Assembly: GCA_030149365.1 (NCBI GenBank)
Contig: JASBRP010000069.1
Location: 1 to 64,000, forward strand
Origin: Solimonas sp.
GTDB taxonomy: Bacteria > Pseudomonadota > Gammaproteobacteria > Nevskiales > Nevskiaceae
DNA: 64,000 nucleotides
Direction of reading: 5' to 3'
The notes beneath the pieces were generated by a model that did no database searches, had not been told where the DNA came from, and worked only from the letters and a program-made list of their open reading frames with translations. Positions 1-9,300 of the stretch are shown here, piece after piece. Numbering within the stretch: the first letter of the stretch is position 1; every line of letters begins with the position of its first letter. A program made the translations under genes and the position numbers.

Positions 1-140
1 ATGCCCGAGGTAGGGCAACGCATGGAGCAGTTGCCGAGGGAGAGGGTTTCTGTAAATCGTGAAGGGCTAACCCAGCTACGATTTACAGAAACCCTCTCCC
101 GCCCTCCGGGCACCCTCTCCCGCGGGCGGGAGAGGGGACA
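1..140. repeat. CCCTCTCCC-family palindromic element
   Basis: This gene-free left edge holds a perfect 22-bp inverted repeat, 38-59 against 79-100, with a 19-nt loop. It is followed by further CCCTCTCCC and GGGAGAGGGG motifs up to about 136. Positions 1-39 recur almost exactly at 52240-52277, with one base missing there. Related nested palindromes lie at 6195-6327 and 39608-39723. The element sits just past the stop of the minus-strand phosphatase gene, so it may also act as its terminator. No protein is assigned. Confidence 0.75.
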
Positions 141-151
141 GATGCAAGGCC

Positions 152-2101
152 TCAAGCCTCCAGCAACATCCCCTCCGGCGCCGGTTCCGCCACGCGCTCA
201 CCCACCGTGGCCTCCACCGCCATGCCGTGCGCCATCACGTTGTCGATCTGGTCCGGGAAGCGCGGCGGCAGGGCCAGGGCGTTCTCCTCGGTGAAGGTCA
301 CCATCTGGTAGCCGAGCACGTCCGGCGAGTCCGACGTGAGCTTGTCCTGCCACCACCATTCGAAAATCGCGCGATCCGGCTTGAGGCTGACGAGCCCGTA
401 GCCGTGGTCCACCCACTCGATGAAGCGGCAGTTGTTGTTGCCAACCAGCAGCGCCAGCTCCAGCAGGCGCGCGGCGGTGACGTTGATGGCGGGATTGCTG
501 CCGGAGCCCAGGGCGTTGGCGATCAGCTCGTCGGCGCCGCCGCGGCCCATGGAGCTGGGGGCAAATTCCACGCCCACCGAATCCGCGCGCAGGTTCACGC
601 CCGGCAGGTTGCCGGTGAGTGCGCGGCCCCAGCCGGCGAGCAGGTTCTCTGGCGTCGAGCCGCTGCGCAGGTTCGGCGCGGCCAGGCCCAGGCCGGGTGG
701 CAGCAGCGTGCTGGTCTCCACCAGGTCCGAGGCCCAGTTGCCGTGCACGTCGCCGGAGACGAAGACGTTGTTGCGCACGCGCGTTTCCGCCGGGTTGGCG
801 CCGCGCAGGTAGCCGAACAGCGCGGCGCGCTCGGCACCGTAGTCGGTCCAGCGCGAGATGCCGAGCTTGGGCAGCGGCACCCCCTCCACTACGTCGGGCG
901 TATCGGCAGGGGCGATCCAGGTCTGGTTGTTGACCAGGCGCCAGGTCACGCCGCGCTGTGCGGAGGCCAGCATCTCGCCGGTGAACCACTCGAACTGGCG
1001 GCGCCCGAACAGGCTCGGCTCGCCCTCCGGCAGGTGCGAGGCGTCCATCTCGAGGCCGTAGCCGGGCAGGCCGATCTGCGTATCCACGCCGTAGAGGTCC
1101 AGCAGCGGGCCGTAGGGCAGCGCGCGGTAGACCAGCTTCGCTTCTGGCGGCTCGGGATAGCTGCCGTCTTCCACCAGCAGGAAGCGGCCGCTGCCGTCGG
1201 CCAGCACCGGGCGCGAGGGCGTCCACTCCCAGAAGGCGCGCGTGGTGTCGGCCAGCGTGGCGGTGGAGGTGTTGCCGTCGATGTCGGTGGGCAGCTCGTT
1301 GCCGAAGCCCTCGTCGATATCGTGGTTGTCCCAGACGATGAACCAGGGATGCTGCTGGTGCGCGCGCAGCAGATGAGGCTCGCTGCGCCACAGCGCGTAG
1401 CGGCGGCGGATCTCGGCCAGGTTGAGCCAGTCGCGGTAGTCCACGTCGGCGGTGTCGGCACGGCCACGGCGGGCGCGCACGGTCTCGTCCTCGTCGACGA
1501 AATCGTAGATGTAGTCGCCGCAGTGGATCACCAGGTCCAGGTCGTTGCGCGCGGCCAGATGCCCCAGGCCGCTCCAGTAGCTGGACCAGTAGCTGGAGCA
1601 GGCCAGCACGGCCACGCGGACCTCGCTGACCATCTCCGCCGGCGCGGTGCGCGTGCGGCCGGTGATGGAGTAAGCGCCCAGCGCCTCGAAGCGGTAGTAG
1701 TAGGTGGTGGCGGGCGCCAGGCCGGTGACGTCCACCTTCACGGTCCAGTCGCGCGCGGCGATGGCGGCCTGCGTGCCGCTGCGCAGCACGTTGCGCATCT
1801 GCGGGTCGCTGGCGATGCGCCAGGTCACGGCCACGCCGCCGCTGCGGGGGGTCACCTCGGTGATGCGCGTCCACAGGATCACCCGGTCGGACAGCGGGTC
1901 GCCGCTGGCTACGCCGTGGGCAAAGGGCAGCAGGCTGCCGGTGGGGAAGTCGAAGTCGGCCGGGGGCACGGTGCCGGGCGTGAGTTCGCCGCCGCCGCCG
2001 CCGGCCATCGGGTCGCTGTTGCCGCAGCCGGCCAGGCTGGTGGCGCCCAGGCCCAGGCTGGCCGTGCCGGCCTGCTTCAGGAATTCGCGTCTGGTCCCCA
2101 T
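152..2101 (-). CDS. PhoD-type alkaline phosphatase/phosphodiesterase, Tat-exported
   Basis: A 649-residue PhoD-family metallophosphatase that would release phosphate from esters outside the cytoplasm. The start at 2101 puts the twin-arginine motif TRREFLK at residues 3-9; the longer upstream reading only adds an unlikely leader. LAGC at residues 23-26 looks like a lipobox, so the protein may be a Tat-dependent lipoprotein. Metal-site motifs are visible in order: HCGDYIYDF near residue 200, WDNHDIDEGFGN near 265 and SGDVHGNWASDL near 455. A fibronectin-like PhoD N-domain with VILWTRIT precedes them. It diverges from the YceH gene across 89 bp. The Tat translocase that could export it is encoded at 52.8-54.2 kb. 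The family is clear; the natural substrate is not known. Confidence 0.9.
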   Translation of the reverse strand: MGTRREFLKQAGTASLGLGATSLAGCGNSDPMAGGGGGELTPGTVPPADFDFPTGSLLPFAHGVASGDPLSDRVILWTRITEVTPRSGGVAVTWRIASDPQMRNVLRSGTQAAIAARDWTVKVDVTGLAPATTYYYRFEALGAYSITGRTRTAPAEMVSEVRVAVLACSSYWSSYWSGLGHLAARNDLDLVIHCGDYIYDFVDEDETVRARRGRADTADVDYRDWLNLAEIRRRYALWRSEPHLLRAHQQHPWFIVWDNHDIDEGFGNELPTDIDGNTSTATLADTTRAFWEWTPSRPVLADGSGRFLLVEDGSYPEPPEAKLVYRALPYGPLLDLYGVDTQIGLPGYGLEMDASHLPEGEPSLFGRRQFEWFTGEMLASAQRGVTWRLVNNQTWIAPADTPDVVEGVPLPKLGISRWTDYGAERAALFGYLRGANPAETRVRNNVFVSGDVHGNWASDLVETSTLLPPGLGLAAPNLRSGSTPENLLAGWGRALTGNLPGVNLRADSVGVEFAPSSMGRGGADELIANALGSGSNPAINVTAARLLELALLVGNNNCRFIEWVDHGYGLVSLKPDRAIFEWWWQDKLTSDSPDVLGYQMVTFTEENALALPPRFPDQIDNVMAHGMAVEATVGERVAEPAPEGMLLEA

Positions 2102-2190
2102 GCCTCTCCCCGGAGTTTTTTCTTCGTGGGCGTATACCAGACGCCGCTTGCAGGCGTGTAACATCGCCGCCCGCTTAGAGGGAATTTCCC

Positions 2191-2817
2191 ATGTCCGAAC
2201 TGCTGCTGTCGCCCGCCGAAGCCCGCGTGCTGGCCTCCCTGGTGGAGAAATCCGTCACCACGCCGCAGTACTACCCCATGACCGTCAACGCGATCATGCT
2301 GGCCGGCAACCAGAAGAGCTCACGCAGCCCGGTGATGAACCTCAGCGAGGGCGAGGTCGGCAACGCGCTGAACCGGCTGGAGGAGCTGAAGCTGGTGGGG
2401 CGCGACAGCTTCAGCGGCCGGGTGCAGAAATACCGGCACAGTTTCAGCACACAACTGCTGCTCAAGCCGCAGACCGCGGCGATCCTGGCCACGCTGATGC
2501 TGCGCGGGCCCCAGACCCTGGCCGAGTTGCGCGCCAATGCCTCCGGGCTCGGCGGCCCCGTTGAGGGCGAGGCCCTGGCGGCGGCGCTCAATGACCTGGC
2601 CGACCGTGCCCATCCCATGGTGGTCCTGCTGCCGCGCGCGGCGGGCCAGAAAGAGGCGCGCTACGCACACACCTTGTGCGGCGATGCCGGCGGCACCGAG
2701 TGGGCGGAGCCGGAGGTCCCGGCCACCCGCGCCGAGCCCGGCGCAACGGCGGCGCTGGAAGCCCGCATCCAGGCCCTGGAAGCCCGGGTACTGTTGCTGG
2801 AAGACCTTCTTAAATAA
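2191..2817 (+). CDS. YceH/DUF480 family protein
   Basis: A 208-residue member of the conserved proteobacterial YceH (DUF480) family. The N-terminus reads LLLSPAEARVLASLVEKS and is followed by TTPQYYPMTVNAI, both hallmarks of the family. Known structures in this family show tandem winged-helix domains, so a nucleic-acid-binding role is inferred, but the function is unknown. The last 20 residues (ALEARIQALEARVLLLEDLL) form a short leucine-rich coiled coil. The gene diverges from the PhoD-type phosphatase gene. The start is preceded by an AGAGGGAA purine stretch that serves as ribosome binding site. Confidence 0.9.
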   Translation: MSELLLSPAEARVLASLVEKSVTTPQYYPMTVNAIMLAGNQKSSRSPVMNLSEGEVGNALNRLEELKLVGRDSFSGRVQKYRHSFSTQLLLKPQTAAILATLMLRGPQTLAELRANASGLGGPVEGEALAAALNDLADRAHPMVVLLPRAAGQKEARYAHTLCGDAGGTEWAEPEVPATRAEPGATAALEARIQALEARVLLLEDLLK

Positions 2818-2868
2818 GGACTTGCCGCTGCCGGCCGGACAGGGCAGGCGCTTTGCGGGGCCGTGAAC

Positions 2869-2882
2869 CGGACGATCGTCCG
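2869..2882. promoter_or_regulatory. Perfect 14-bp palindrome
   Basis: CGGACGATCGTCCG is perfectly self-complementary and lies 66 bp upstream of the small gene at 2949. It has operator-like symmetry, but no known regulator site is recognised. It could equally be chance in GC-rich DNA. Confidence 0.3.
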
Positions 2883-2948
2883 ATTTGTGCACGGTTTTTG
2901 CGAAGACCGTTACAGGGCCCAAGCCGGGCCCGGTACAGGAAGACAGTC

Positions 2949-3272
2949 ATGAACCCCGAAACGATCTACGTGAAGACGGAGAAAGGACGGGAGGAGATCC
3001 GTAGCCGAGGCGCTGGATTGTCACAGGCGCTCCGCATCCTGCTGATTGCAACCGACGGCGAGAAGCCGGTCGCCAAGCTGGCCCGCCTGCATCCGGCCGG
3101 CGCCGGCGCCCTGGACCTGATGGCAGAGCTACAGGCCTTCGGCTTCGTCGAGCCGCTGACGGCGGGCATGGCCAAGCCTGCGCCGGTCAGGCGTCCGACG
3201 ATGGCGGCTCCGTCGACGGCTTCGGCTTTTGGGCTGCCGGAGGCGCAGAAGTACGTGATGTCGCTGCGGTAG
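2949..3272 (+). CDS. Small conserved hypothetical protein, probable winged-helix fold
   Basis: A 107-residue protein starting MNPETIYVKTEKGREEIRSR. The start at 2949 follows an AGGAAGAC purine stretch; an in-frame upstream reading from 2853 looks non-coding. The pattern (xYxKTxKGxEEI, then LRxLLIxxDG, then a hydrophobic repeat ending in a GFV) resembles small proteobacterial proteins predicted to fold as winged helices; that similarity is from memory. The final 28 codons are low-complexity and overlap the 3' end of the convergent NYN gene by 86 bp. The function is unknown. Confidence 0.65.
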   Translation: MNPETIYVKTEKGREEIRSRGAGLSQALRILLIATDGEKPVAKLARLHPAGAGALDLMAELQAFGFVEPLTAGMAKPAPVRRPTMAAPSTASAFGLPEAQKYVMSLR

Positions 3273-4026
3273 AGACAGACTTCGCCGCCTTGGCGGCGCG
3301 CTTGTCGCGTAGCACCACCACGTTGTTGCCTCGGCGTTCGAGATCGAACAGGCCACTGGCCTCGATCAGATCGCCGAGGTAGCGATAACCGTAGTTCCGG
3401 GGATCGAACGAGCCCTGGTTCTTCAGCAATCCGCCAACAGTACCCTGGTGGGCCCAGCCGTCTTCTCCGGCGGCCGCTTCCACGGCATTGCGCAGCAGGG
3501 TCACCAGCTTGTTGTCCTGCCGCAGTTGGGTCGTGTTCTTCTTCGCAGGCACCGCCTTCGGTGCATCGGCATCGGCGACATTGCTCTCCTCGCCCAGGTT
3601 TTCCAGGTAGAGGAATTTCGAGCAGGCCGCGACGAAAGGCTCGGGGGTCTTCTTCTCGCCGAACCCGTAGACCTCCAGGCCGCGTTCCCGGATGCGCATC
3701 ACCAGCGGCGTGAAGTCGCTGTCGGAGGAGACGATGGCGAAGGCCTGCAGCTCGGTGGTGTACATCAGGTCCATCGCCTCGATCACGATCGAGACGTCCG
3801 TGGCGTTCTTGCCCTTGGTCAGGTCGAACTGCTGCACCGGGCGGATCGCGTACTCGTGCAGCTGGTCGGCCCAGCGCTTCAGGCCCGGCTTGGTCCAGTT
3901 GCCATAGGCGCGGCGCACGTTGGCGACACCGTACTTGGCCAGCTCGGCCAGTATCACGTCGATCTTCGCGGCCGGCGCGTTGTCGGCGTCGATCAATAGG
4001 GCAATGCGTGCAGGGGTCTCGGCCAC
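3187..4026 (-). CDS. NYN-domain protein with C-terminal LOTUS/OST-HTH domain
   Basis: A 279-residue protein combining a PIN-like NYN nuclease domain (about residues 8-140) with a LOTUS/OST-HTH domain (about 165-245). Acidic residues expected at the metal site are present: D13 and D15 in LLIDADN, a D in the KNATDVSIVIEAMD segment, and the pair in VSSDSDF near residue 100. The family includes LabA-like proteins and is thought to cut or bind RNA; no substrate can be read here. The last 35 residues are Ala/Pro/Ser-rich and overlap the convergent gene at 2949-3272. The start lies 67 bp from that of divergent eutB. Confidence 0.88.
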   Translation of the reverse strand: MAETPARIALLIDADNAPAAKIDVILAELAKYGVANVRRAYGNWTKPGLKRWADQLHEYAIRPVQQFDLTKGKNATDVSIVIEAMDLMYTTELQAFAIVSSDSDFTPLVMRIRERGLEVYGFGEKKTPEPFVAACSKFLYLENLGEESNVADADAPKAVPAKKNTTQLRQDNKLVTLLRNAVEAAAGEDGWAHQGTVGGLLKNQGSFDPRNYGYRYLGDLIEASGLFDLERRGNNVVVLRDKRAAKAAKSVSTAATSRTSAPPAAQKPKPSTEPPSSDA

Positions 4027-4093
4027 GGTCTGTCTCCGGCGTCAGTGCCCATGATCGCATGCCTTGGCAAGGCCCATGCTTGGTAAACCCCGC

Positions 4094-5470
4094 ATGCCGG
4101 CCTATCGCATCACGCTGAATGCCAGGACCTGGGTCTTCGAGGATCTGCGGGCGCTCATGGCTTGCGCCTCGCCGCGTCGCTCCGGCGACGAACTGGCGGG
4201 CCTGGCGGCGCAGGGCGACGAGCAGCGCGTCGCCGCGCGCCACGTGCTGGCGGATCTGCCGTTGCGGGTGTTCCTGGAGCAGCCGCTGGTGCCCTACGAG
4301 ACCGACGAGGTCACGCGCCTGATCCTGGACACGCACGCTGCTGCCGCCTTTGCGCCGGTGGCGGGGTTCAGCGTCGGCCAGTTCCGTGACTGGCTGCTGT
4401 CCTACGCCGCGACCACCGAAGCCCTGGCCGCACTGGCGCCGGGGCTGACGCCGGAGATGGTGGCGGCGGTCAGCAAGCTGATGCGCAACCAGGACCTGAT
4501 CGCGGTGGCTGCCAAGTGCCGCGTGGTCACCGCGTTCCGCACTACCCTCGGCCTGCCGGGACGCCTGGCCTGCCGCCTGCAGCCCAACCACCCCACCGAC
4601 GATCCGCTGGGCATCGCCGCCTCGATCCTCGACGGCCTGCTGTTCGGCATGGGCGATGCCGTGATCGGCATCAATCCCGCCAGCGACTCGGTGCCCGACA
4701 CCATCCGCCTGCTGCAGATGCTGGACGAGCTGCGCCTGCGCTACGACATCCCGATGCAGTCCTGCGTGCTGGCGCATGTCACCAACAGCCTGCGCGCCAT
4801 CGAGCGCGGCGCGCCGCTGGACCTGGTGTTCCAGTCCGTTGCCGGCAGCGAGGCCGCCAACCGCGGCTTCGGCGTGGACCTGGCCTTACTGCGCGAGGGC
4901 ATGGATGCCGCGCAGTCGCTAAAGCGTGGCACGGTGGGTGGCAACGTCATGTACTTCGAGACCGGGCAGGGCAGCGCGCTGTCGGCCAACGCGCATCACG
5001 GCGTGGACCAGCAGACCATGGAGGTGCGCGCCTATGCGGTGGCGCGCGAGTTCTCGCCGCTGCTGGTGAATACCGTGGTCGGCTTCATCGGGCCGGAGTA
5101 TCTCTACGACAGCAAGCAGATCATCCGTGCCGGCCTGGAGGATCATTGCTGCGGCAAGCTCATGGGCCTGCCGATGGGCGTGGACGTCTGCTACACCAAT
5201 CATGCCGAGGCCGACCAGGACGACATGGACACGCTGATGACGCTGCTGGCCAATGCCGGCGTGAACTTCGTCATTGCCGTGCCGGGGGCGGACGACGTGA
5301 TGCTGGGCTACCAGAGCCTGTCCTGGCATGACGTGCTGGGCCTGCGGCATCTGCTGGAGCTGCGCCCGGCACCCGAGTTCGAGGCCTGGCTGCAGCGCAT
5401 GGAACTGCTCGACGCGCAGGGCCGGCTGGCGCCGCCCGACGCAGGCCTGATGCAGCGGATGCTGGCGTGA
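4094..5470 (+). CDS. eutB: Ethanolamine ammonia-lyase, large (catalytic) subunit
   Basis: A 458-residue EutB, close to the usual length of about 453. With EutC and coenzyme B12 it converts ethanolamine to acetaldehyde and ammonia. The start MPAYRITLNARTWVFEDLRAL at 4094 matches the family N-terminus; the in-frame ATG ten codons upstream adds an unrelated leader. Family segments such as RSGDELAGLAAQ, LRCDIP-like barrel strands, GNVMYFETGQGSALSANAHH and GLPMGVDVCYTNHAEADQDD are intact. It overlaps eutC by 4 nt, so translation is coupled. No microcompartment shell, permease, EutA reactivase or regulator lies nearby, so this looks like a cytosolic route for using ethanolamine nitrogen. Confidence 0.96.
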   Translation: MPAYRITLNARTWVFEDLRALMACASPRRSGDELAGLAAQGDEQRVAARHVLADLPLRVFLEQPLVPYETDEVTRLILDTHAAAAFAPVAGFSVGQFRDWLLSYAATTEALAALAPGLTPEMVAAVSKLMRNQDLIAVAAKCRVVTAFRTTLGLPGRLACRLQPNHPTDDPLGIAASILDGLLFGMGDAVIGINPASDSVPDTIRLLQMLDELRLRYDIPMQSCVLAHVTNSLRAIERGAPLDLVFQSVAGSEAANRGFGVDLALLREGMDAAQSLKRGTVGGNVMYFETGQGSALSANAHHGVDQQTMEVRAYAVAREFSPLLVNTVVGFIGPEYLYDSKQIIRAGLEDHCCGKLMGLPMGVDVCYTNHAEADQDDMDTLMTLLANAGVNFVIAVPGADDVMLGYQSLSWHDVLGLRHLLELRPAPEFEAWLQRMELLDAQGRLAPPDAGLMQRMLA

Positions 5471-6243
5471 CCGACGACATCGCCCCCGATCCCTACGCCC
5501 GCCTGCGCGCCGCCACGCCGGCCCGCATCGGCCTGGGCCGCAGCGGTGATGGCCTGCCGACGCGGGCGGTGCTGGAGTTCCAGGCCGCGCACAGCCGTGC
5601 GCGCGATGCCGTGCATGGCCGCGCGGACTTCGACACGCTGGCCGCCGCACTGGCGCCGCTGCCCTCGCTGCGCGTGCGCAGCCGCGTGGAGGACCGCGCG
5701 CAGTACCTGCGCCGGCCGGACCTGGGGCGGCGCCTGCGCGAAAGCGATCTCGCCCTGTTGCCGCGCGGCGATTGGGACCTGGCCTTCGTGATCGCGGACG
5801 GGCTCTCCGCCGAGGCCGTGAACCGCCACGCCGCCGCGCTGGTGCACGAGACCCTGCACCGCCTGCCGGGCTGGCGCGCTGCGCCGGTGGTGCTGGCGGA
5901 GCAGGCGCGGGTGGCGCTGGGTGACGAGGTGGGCGAGGCGCTGGGGGCGAGGCTGGTCGCGGTGCTGGTGGGCGAGCGGCCGGGGTTGTCGGTGGCGGAC
6001 TCGCTGGGCGTGTACCTCACCTGGGAGCCGCGCGCCGGCCGCGCGGACTCGGAGCGCAACTGCATTTCCAATATCCATGCGAATGGGCTGTCGGTGGCGC
6101 GGGCGGCGGATACGCTGGCGTGGCTGCTGGATGAGGCACAGAGCCGGCGGGTGACGGGTGTGGGGCTGAAGCTGGAGGCGTTGAGCCCGCCTGAGTCCCC
6201 TCGCCCGCTTGCGGGAGAGGGGGAGGGGAGAGGGTTTCTGTAA
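5467..6243 (+). CDS. eutC: Ethanolamine ammonia-lyase, small subunit
   Basis: A 258-residue EutC, the partner of EutB that helps bind cobalamin. The GTG start overlaps the eutB stop (GTGA). Recognisable family segments include RIGLGRSGDGLPTRAVLEFQ, AHSRARDAVH, the VIADGLSAEAVNRHA stretch and CISNIHANGL near the end. Everything after about LSPPE, roughly 16 residues reading PRPLAGEGEGRGFL, is encoded by the inverted repeat at 6195-6327. The stop codon TAA itself lies inside that element. The catalytic part should be unaffected, since normal EutC ends near this point. Confidence 0.94.
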   Translation: MTDDIAPDPYARLRAATPARIGLGRSGDGLPTRAVLEFQAAHSRARDAVHGRADFDTLAAALAPLPSLRVRSRVEDRAQYLRRPDLGRRLRESDLALLPRGDWDLAFVIADGLSAEAVNRHAAALVHETLHRLPGWRAAPVVLAEQARVALGDEVGEALGARLVAVLVGERPGLSVADSLGVYLTWEPRAGRADSERNCISNIHANGLSVARAADTLAWLLDEAQSRRVTGVGLKLEALSPPESPRPLAGEGEGRGFL

Positions 6244-6327
6244 AGCCATCCGCTATCCCCGTCTTCGAGTTCTACAGAACCCTCTCCGGCCCTTCGGGCA
6301 CCCTCTCCCGCAAGCGGGCGAGGGGAC
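6195..6327. repeat. Nested palindromic element covering the eutC 3' end
   Basis: The outer arms are a perfect 27-bp inverted repeat, 6195-6221 against 6301-6327. Inside them sits a second imperfect pair built on GAGAGGGTTTCTGTA (about 6228-6242) and TACAGAACCCTCTC (about 6273-6286). The same GAGAGGGTTTCTGTA core forms the palindrome at 38-100. The element begins inside the eutC reading frame and ends 38 bp before hrpA. Confidence 0.8.
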
Positions 6328-6365
6328 AGCAAAGCCGCAGGCCGATCAGGGATAATGCGCCCCCC

Positions 6366-9300
6366 ATGGCCCGCCCCTACGACCTTGTCGCCACCGCCCT
6401 CGCCGAGCAGCGTGATTCGCTGCTGGCCCGGGACTACGTGCGCTTCGCCAAGCTGGTGGAGCGGGCGCAGCGTGGCGGCAAGATGGACGTGGCGCGCCTG
6501 CAGCAGGACGTGGACAAGGCCAAGGAGCGGGTGGAGCAGCGCAAGCTGCTGGTGCCGGCGGACCTGAACTATCCGGAAGAGCTGCCGGTGGTGCAGGCCA
6601 AGGCCGAGCTGCTGGAGGCGATCCGCGATCACCAGGTGGTGGTGGTCTGCGGCGAGACCGGCTCGGGCAAGACCACGCAGCTGCCCAAGCTCTGCCTGGA
6701 GCTGGGCCGCGGTACGCGCGGGCTGATCGGGCACACGCAGCCGCGCCGGCTGGCCGCGCGTAGTGTCGCCAACCGCATCGCAGCGGAACTGCGCGGCAAC
6801 CTCGGCGACACGGTGGGCTACGAGACGCGCTTTGATCGCCGCGTGTCGGAGCGCTCGCTGGTCAAGCTGATGACCGACGGCATCCTGCTGGCCGAGCTGG
6901 GTCGCGATCACCTGCTGACCAACTACGACACCATCATCATCGACGAGGCGCACGAGCGCAGCCTCAACATCGATTTCCTGCTGGGCTGGCTCAAGCGCAT
7001 CCTGCCGCAGCGGCCGGACCTGAAGATCGTCGTCACCTCGGCGACACTGGACCCGGAGCGCCTGTCGCGGCATTTCAACGGCGCGCCGATCAAGCTGGTC
7101 TCGGGGCGCACCTATCCGGTGGAGCAGCGCTACCGTGCGCTGCCCGACGACGGCGATCTCGAAGGCGGCATCGCCAGCGCCATCGAGGAGCTGTGGCGGC
7201 CGACGCCCAAGGGCGATGTGCTGGTGTTCCTGCCGGGCGAGCGCGAGATCCGCGATGCGGACCGCGTGCTGGCGGGCCGTTTCCCGCGCGCCGAGGTGCT
7301 GCCGCTGTACTCGCGCCTGGCGGCGCAGGCGCAGGACAAGGTGTTCTCCCAGGGCAAGCAGCCGCGCATCGTGCTGGCCACCAACGTGGCGGAAACCTCG
7401 GTCACCGTGCCGGGCATCCGCTACGTGGTGGATACCGGCACCGCCCGCCTCAACCGCTTCTCGCCGCGCACCGGCGTGCAGCAATTGCAGATCGAGCCGG
7501 TGTCGCAGGCCGCGGCCAACCAGCGCGCCGGCCGCTGCGGCCGACTGGGCCCCGGCATCTGCGTCCGCCTCTATGCGGAAGACGACTTCGCGGCGCGCCC
7601 GGCCTTCACCGATCCAGAGATCAAGCGCGCCAACCTGGCGGGCGTGATCCTCAGCATGATCGCGCTGGGCCTGGGCGAGGTGGACGATTTCCCCTGGGTG
7701 GACGCGCCGGATTCGCGCAATGTCAGCGATGCTTATCGCCTGCTGCAGACGCTCGGCGCTCTGGACGACTGGCGCAAGCTGACGCCGCTGGGCGAGGAGC
7801 TGGCGCGCCTGCCGCTGGACCCGCGCGTGGCGCGCATCGCCCTGGCCGGGCGCGGCAAGCCGCAGGCCGACGCGATCTGCGTGCTGGCGGCGGCCATGTC
7901 GGTGCAGGACCCGCACGAGGTGCCGCCGGATGCACAGGACGCGGCGCGCAGCGCACACAAGAGCTGGCAGAACCCGAAGTCGGACTTCCTGACGCTGCTC
8001 AACCTCTGGCAACGCTGGAAGACCTGGAGCGACGAGTCCTCCAACCGCCAGCTGCGCCGCGTCTGCCGCGAGAACTTCGTGAATTTCCTGCGTATGGAGG
8101 AATGGGAGCAGGTCTACCGCCAGCTGCGCGACATGCTCGGCATCAAGGGCGAGCCGGCGCGGTTGAAGCCGCAGGACCTGGACGCGTTGTATCCGCAGCT
8201 GCACGAGGCGCTGCTGGCCGGCCTGATCGACCATATCGGCCTCAAGCTGCCCGAGAAGGGCGAATACCAGGGGCCGCGCAATCGCCGCTTCCGTATCCAC
8301 CCCGGCTCGGCGCTGGCCAAGAAGGGCCCACAGTGGCTGATGAGCGCGCAGCTGGCGCAGACCAGCCAGCTGTTCGCGCGCACCAATGCCTCGGTGGAGC
8401 CGGAGTGGCTGGAGCGCGTCGGCGCGCACCTGATCAAGCGCAACGTGCTGCATCCGGAATGGAACTCCGAGCGCGGCGAGGTCACCGCCACCGAGCACGT
8501 CAGCCTGCTGGGCCTGCCGCTGCTGACACGCCAGCGCAACTACGGCGCCACCAACCCGGTGGAGGCACGCGCCATCTTCGTGCGCGAGGCGCTGCTGCGC
8601 GGCGAGATGTCGCGCAAGCCCTCGTTCCTGGAGCAGAACCTGGCGCTGATCGAAGAGGTGCAGGACAAGGAGGCGCGCCTGCGCCGGCCGGACCTGCTGG
8701 CCAACGACGAGCAGCTGGAGCGCTTCTACCTGGAGCGCCTGCCGGAGAACATCTGCACCACGCGGCAGTTGAAGGACTGGCTGCGCCACGACCCCAAGGC
8801 GCAGACGCAGATGCGCATGCAGGAGTCGGACGTGCTGCGCCCCGGCGCGGACGCCAACGTGGAATCGCAGTTCCCGGATCACCTGGACATCGTCGGCCAG
8901 CGCCTGGGCCTGAGCTATTCGCACGAGCCGGGCGAAGAGCATGACGGCGTCACCTTCCACGTGCCGCTGGCGGCCGTGCACACGCTGCCCGAGCACGTCT
9001 TCGACTGGCTGGTGCCGGGCCTGCGCACGGCCAAGATCGAAGGCCTGATCCGCACGCTGCCCAATGCGCTGCGGCGCTACTGCACGCCGGCGGCGGAATA
9101 CGCCCGCGCGCTGGCGGAGCGCTTCGAGCCGCCGCCGGAGCGCCCCATCGTCGAGGCCATGGCCGAGGCGCTGAAGTCCATGACCGGTGCGGCGATCACG
9201 CCGGACTCCTTCGCGCCCGACAAGCTGGAGTCGCACCTGGTGCCGCGGCTGCAGCTGGAGGACGCGCAGGGCAAGCTGCTGGGCACCGGCAACACGCTGG

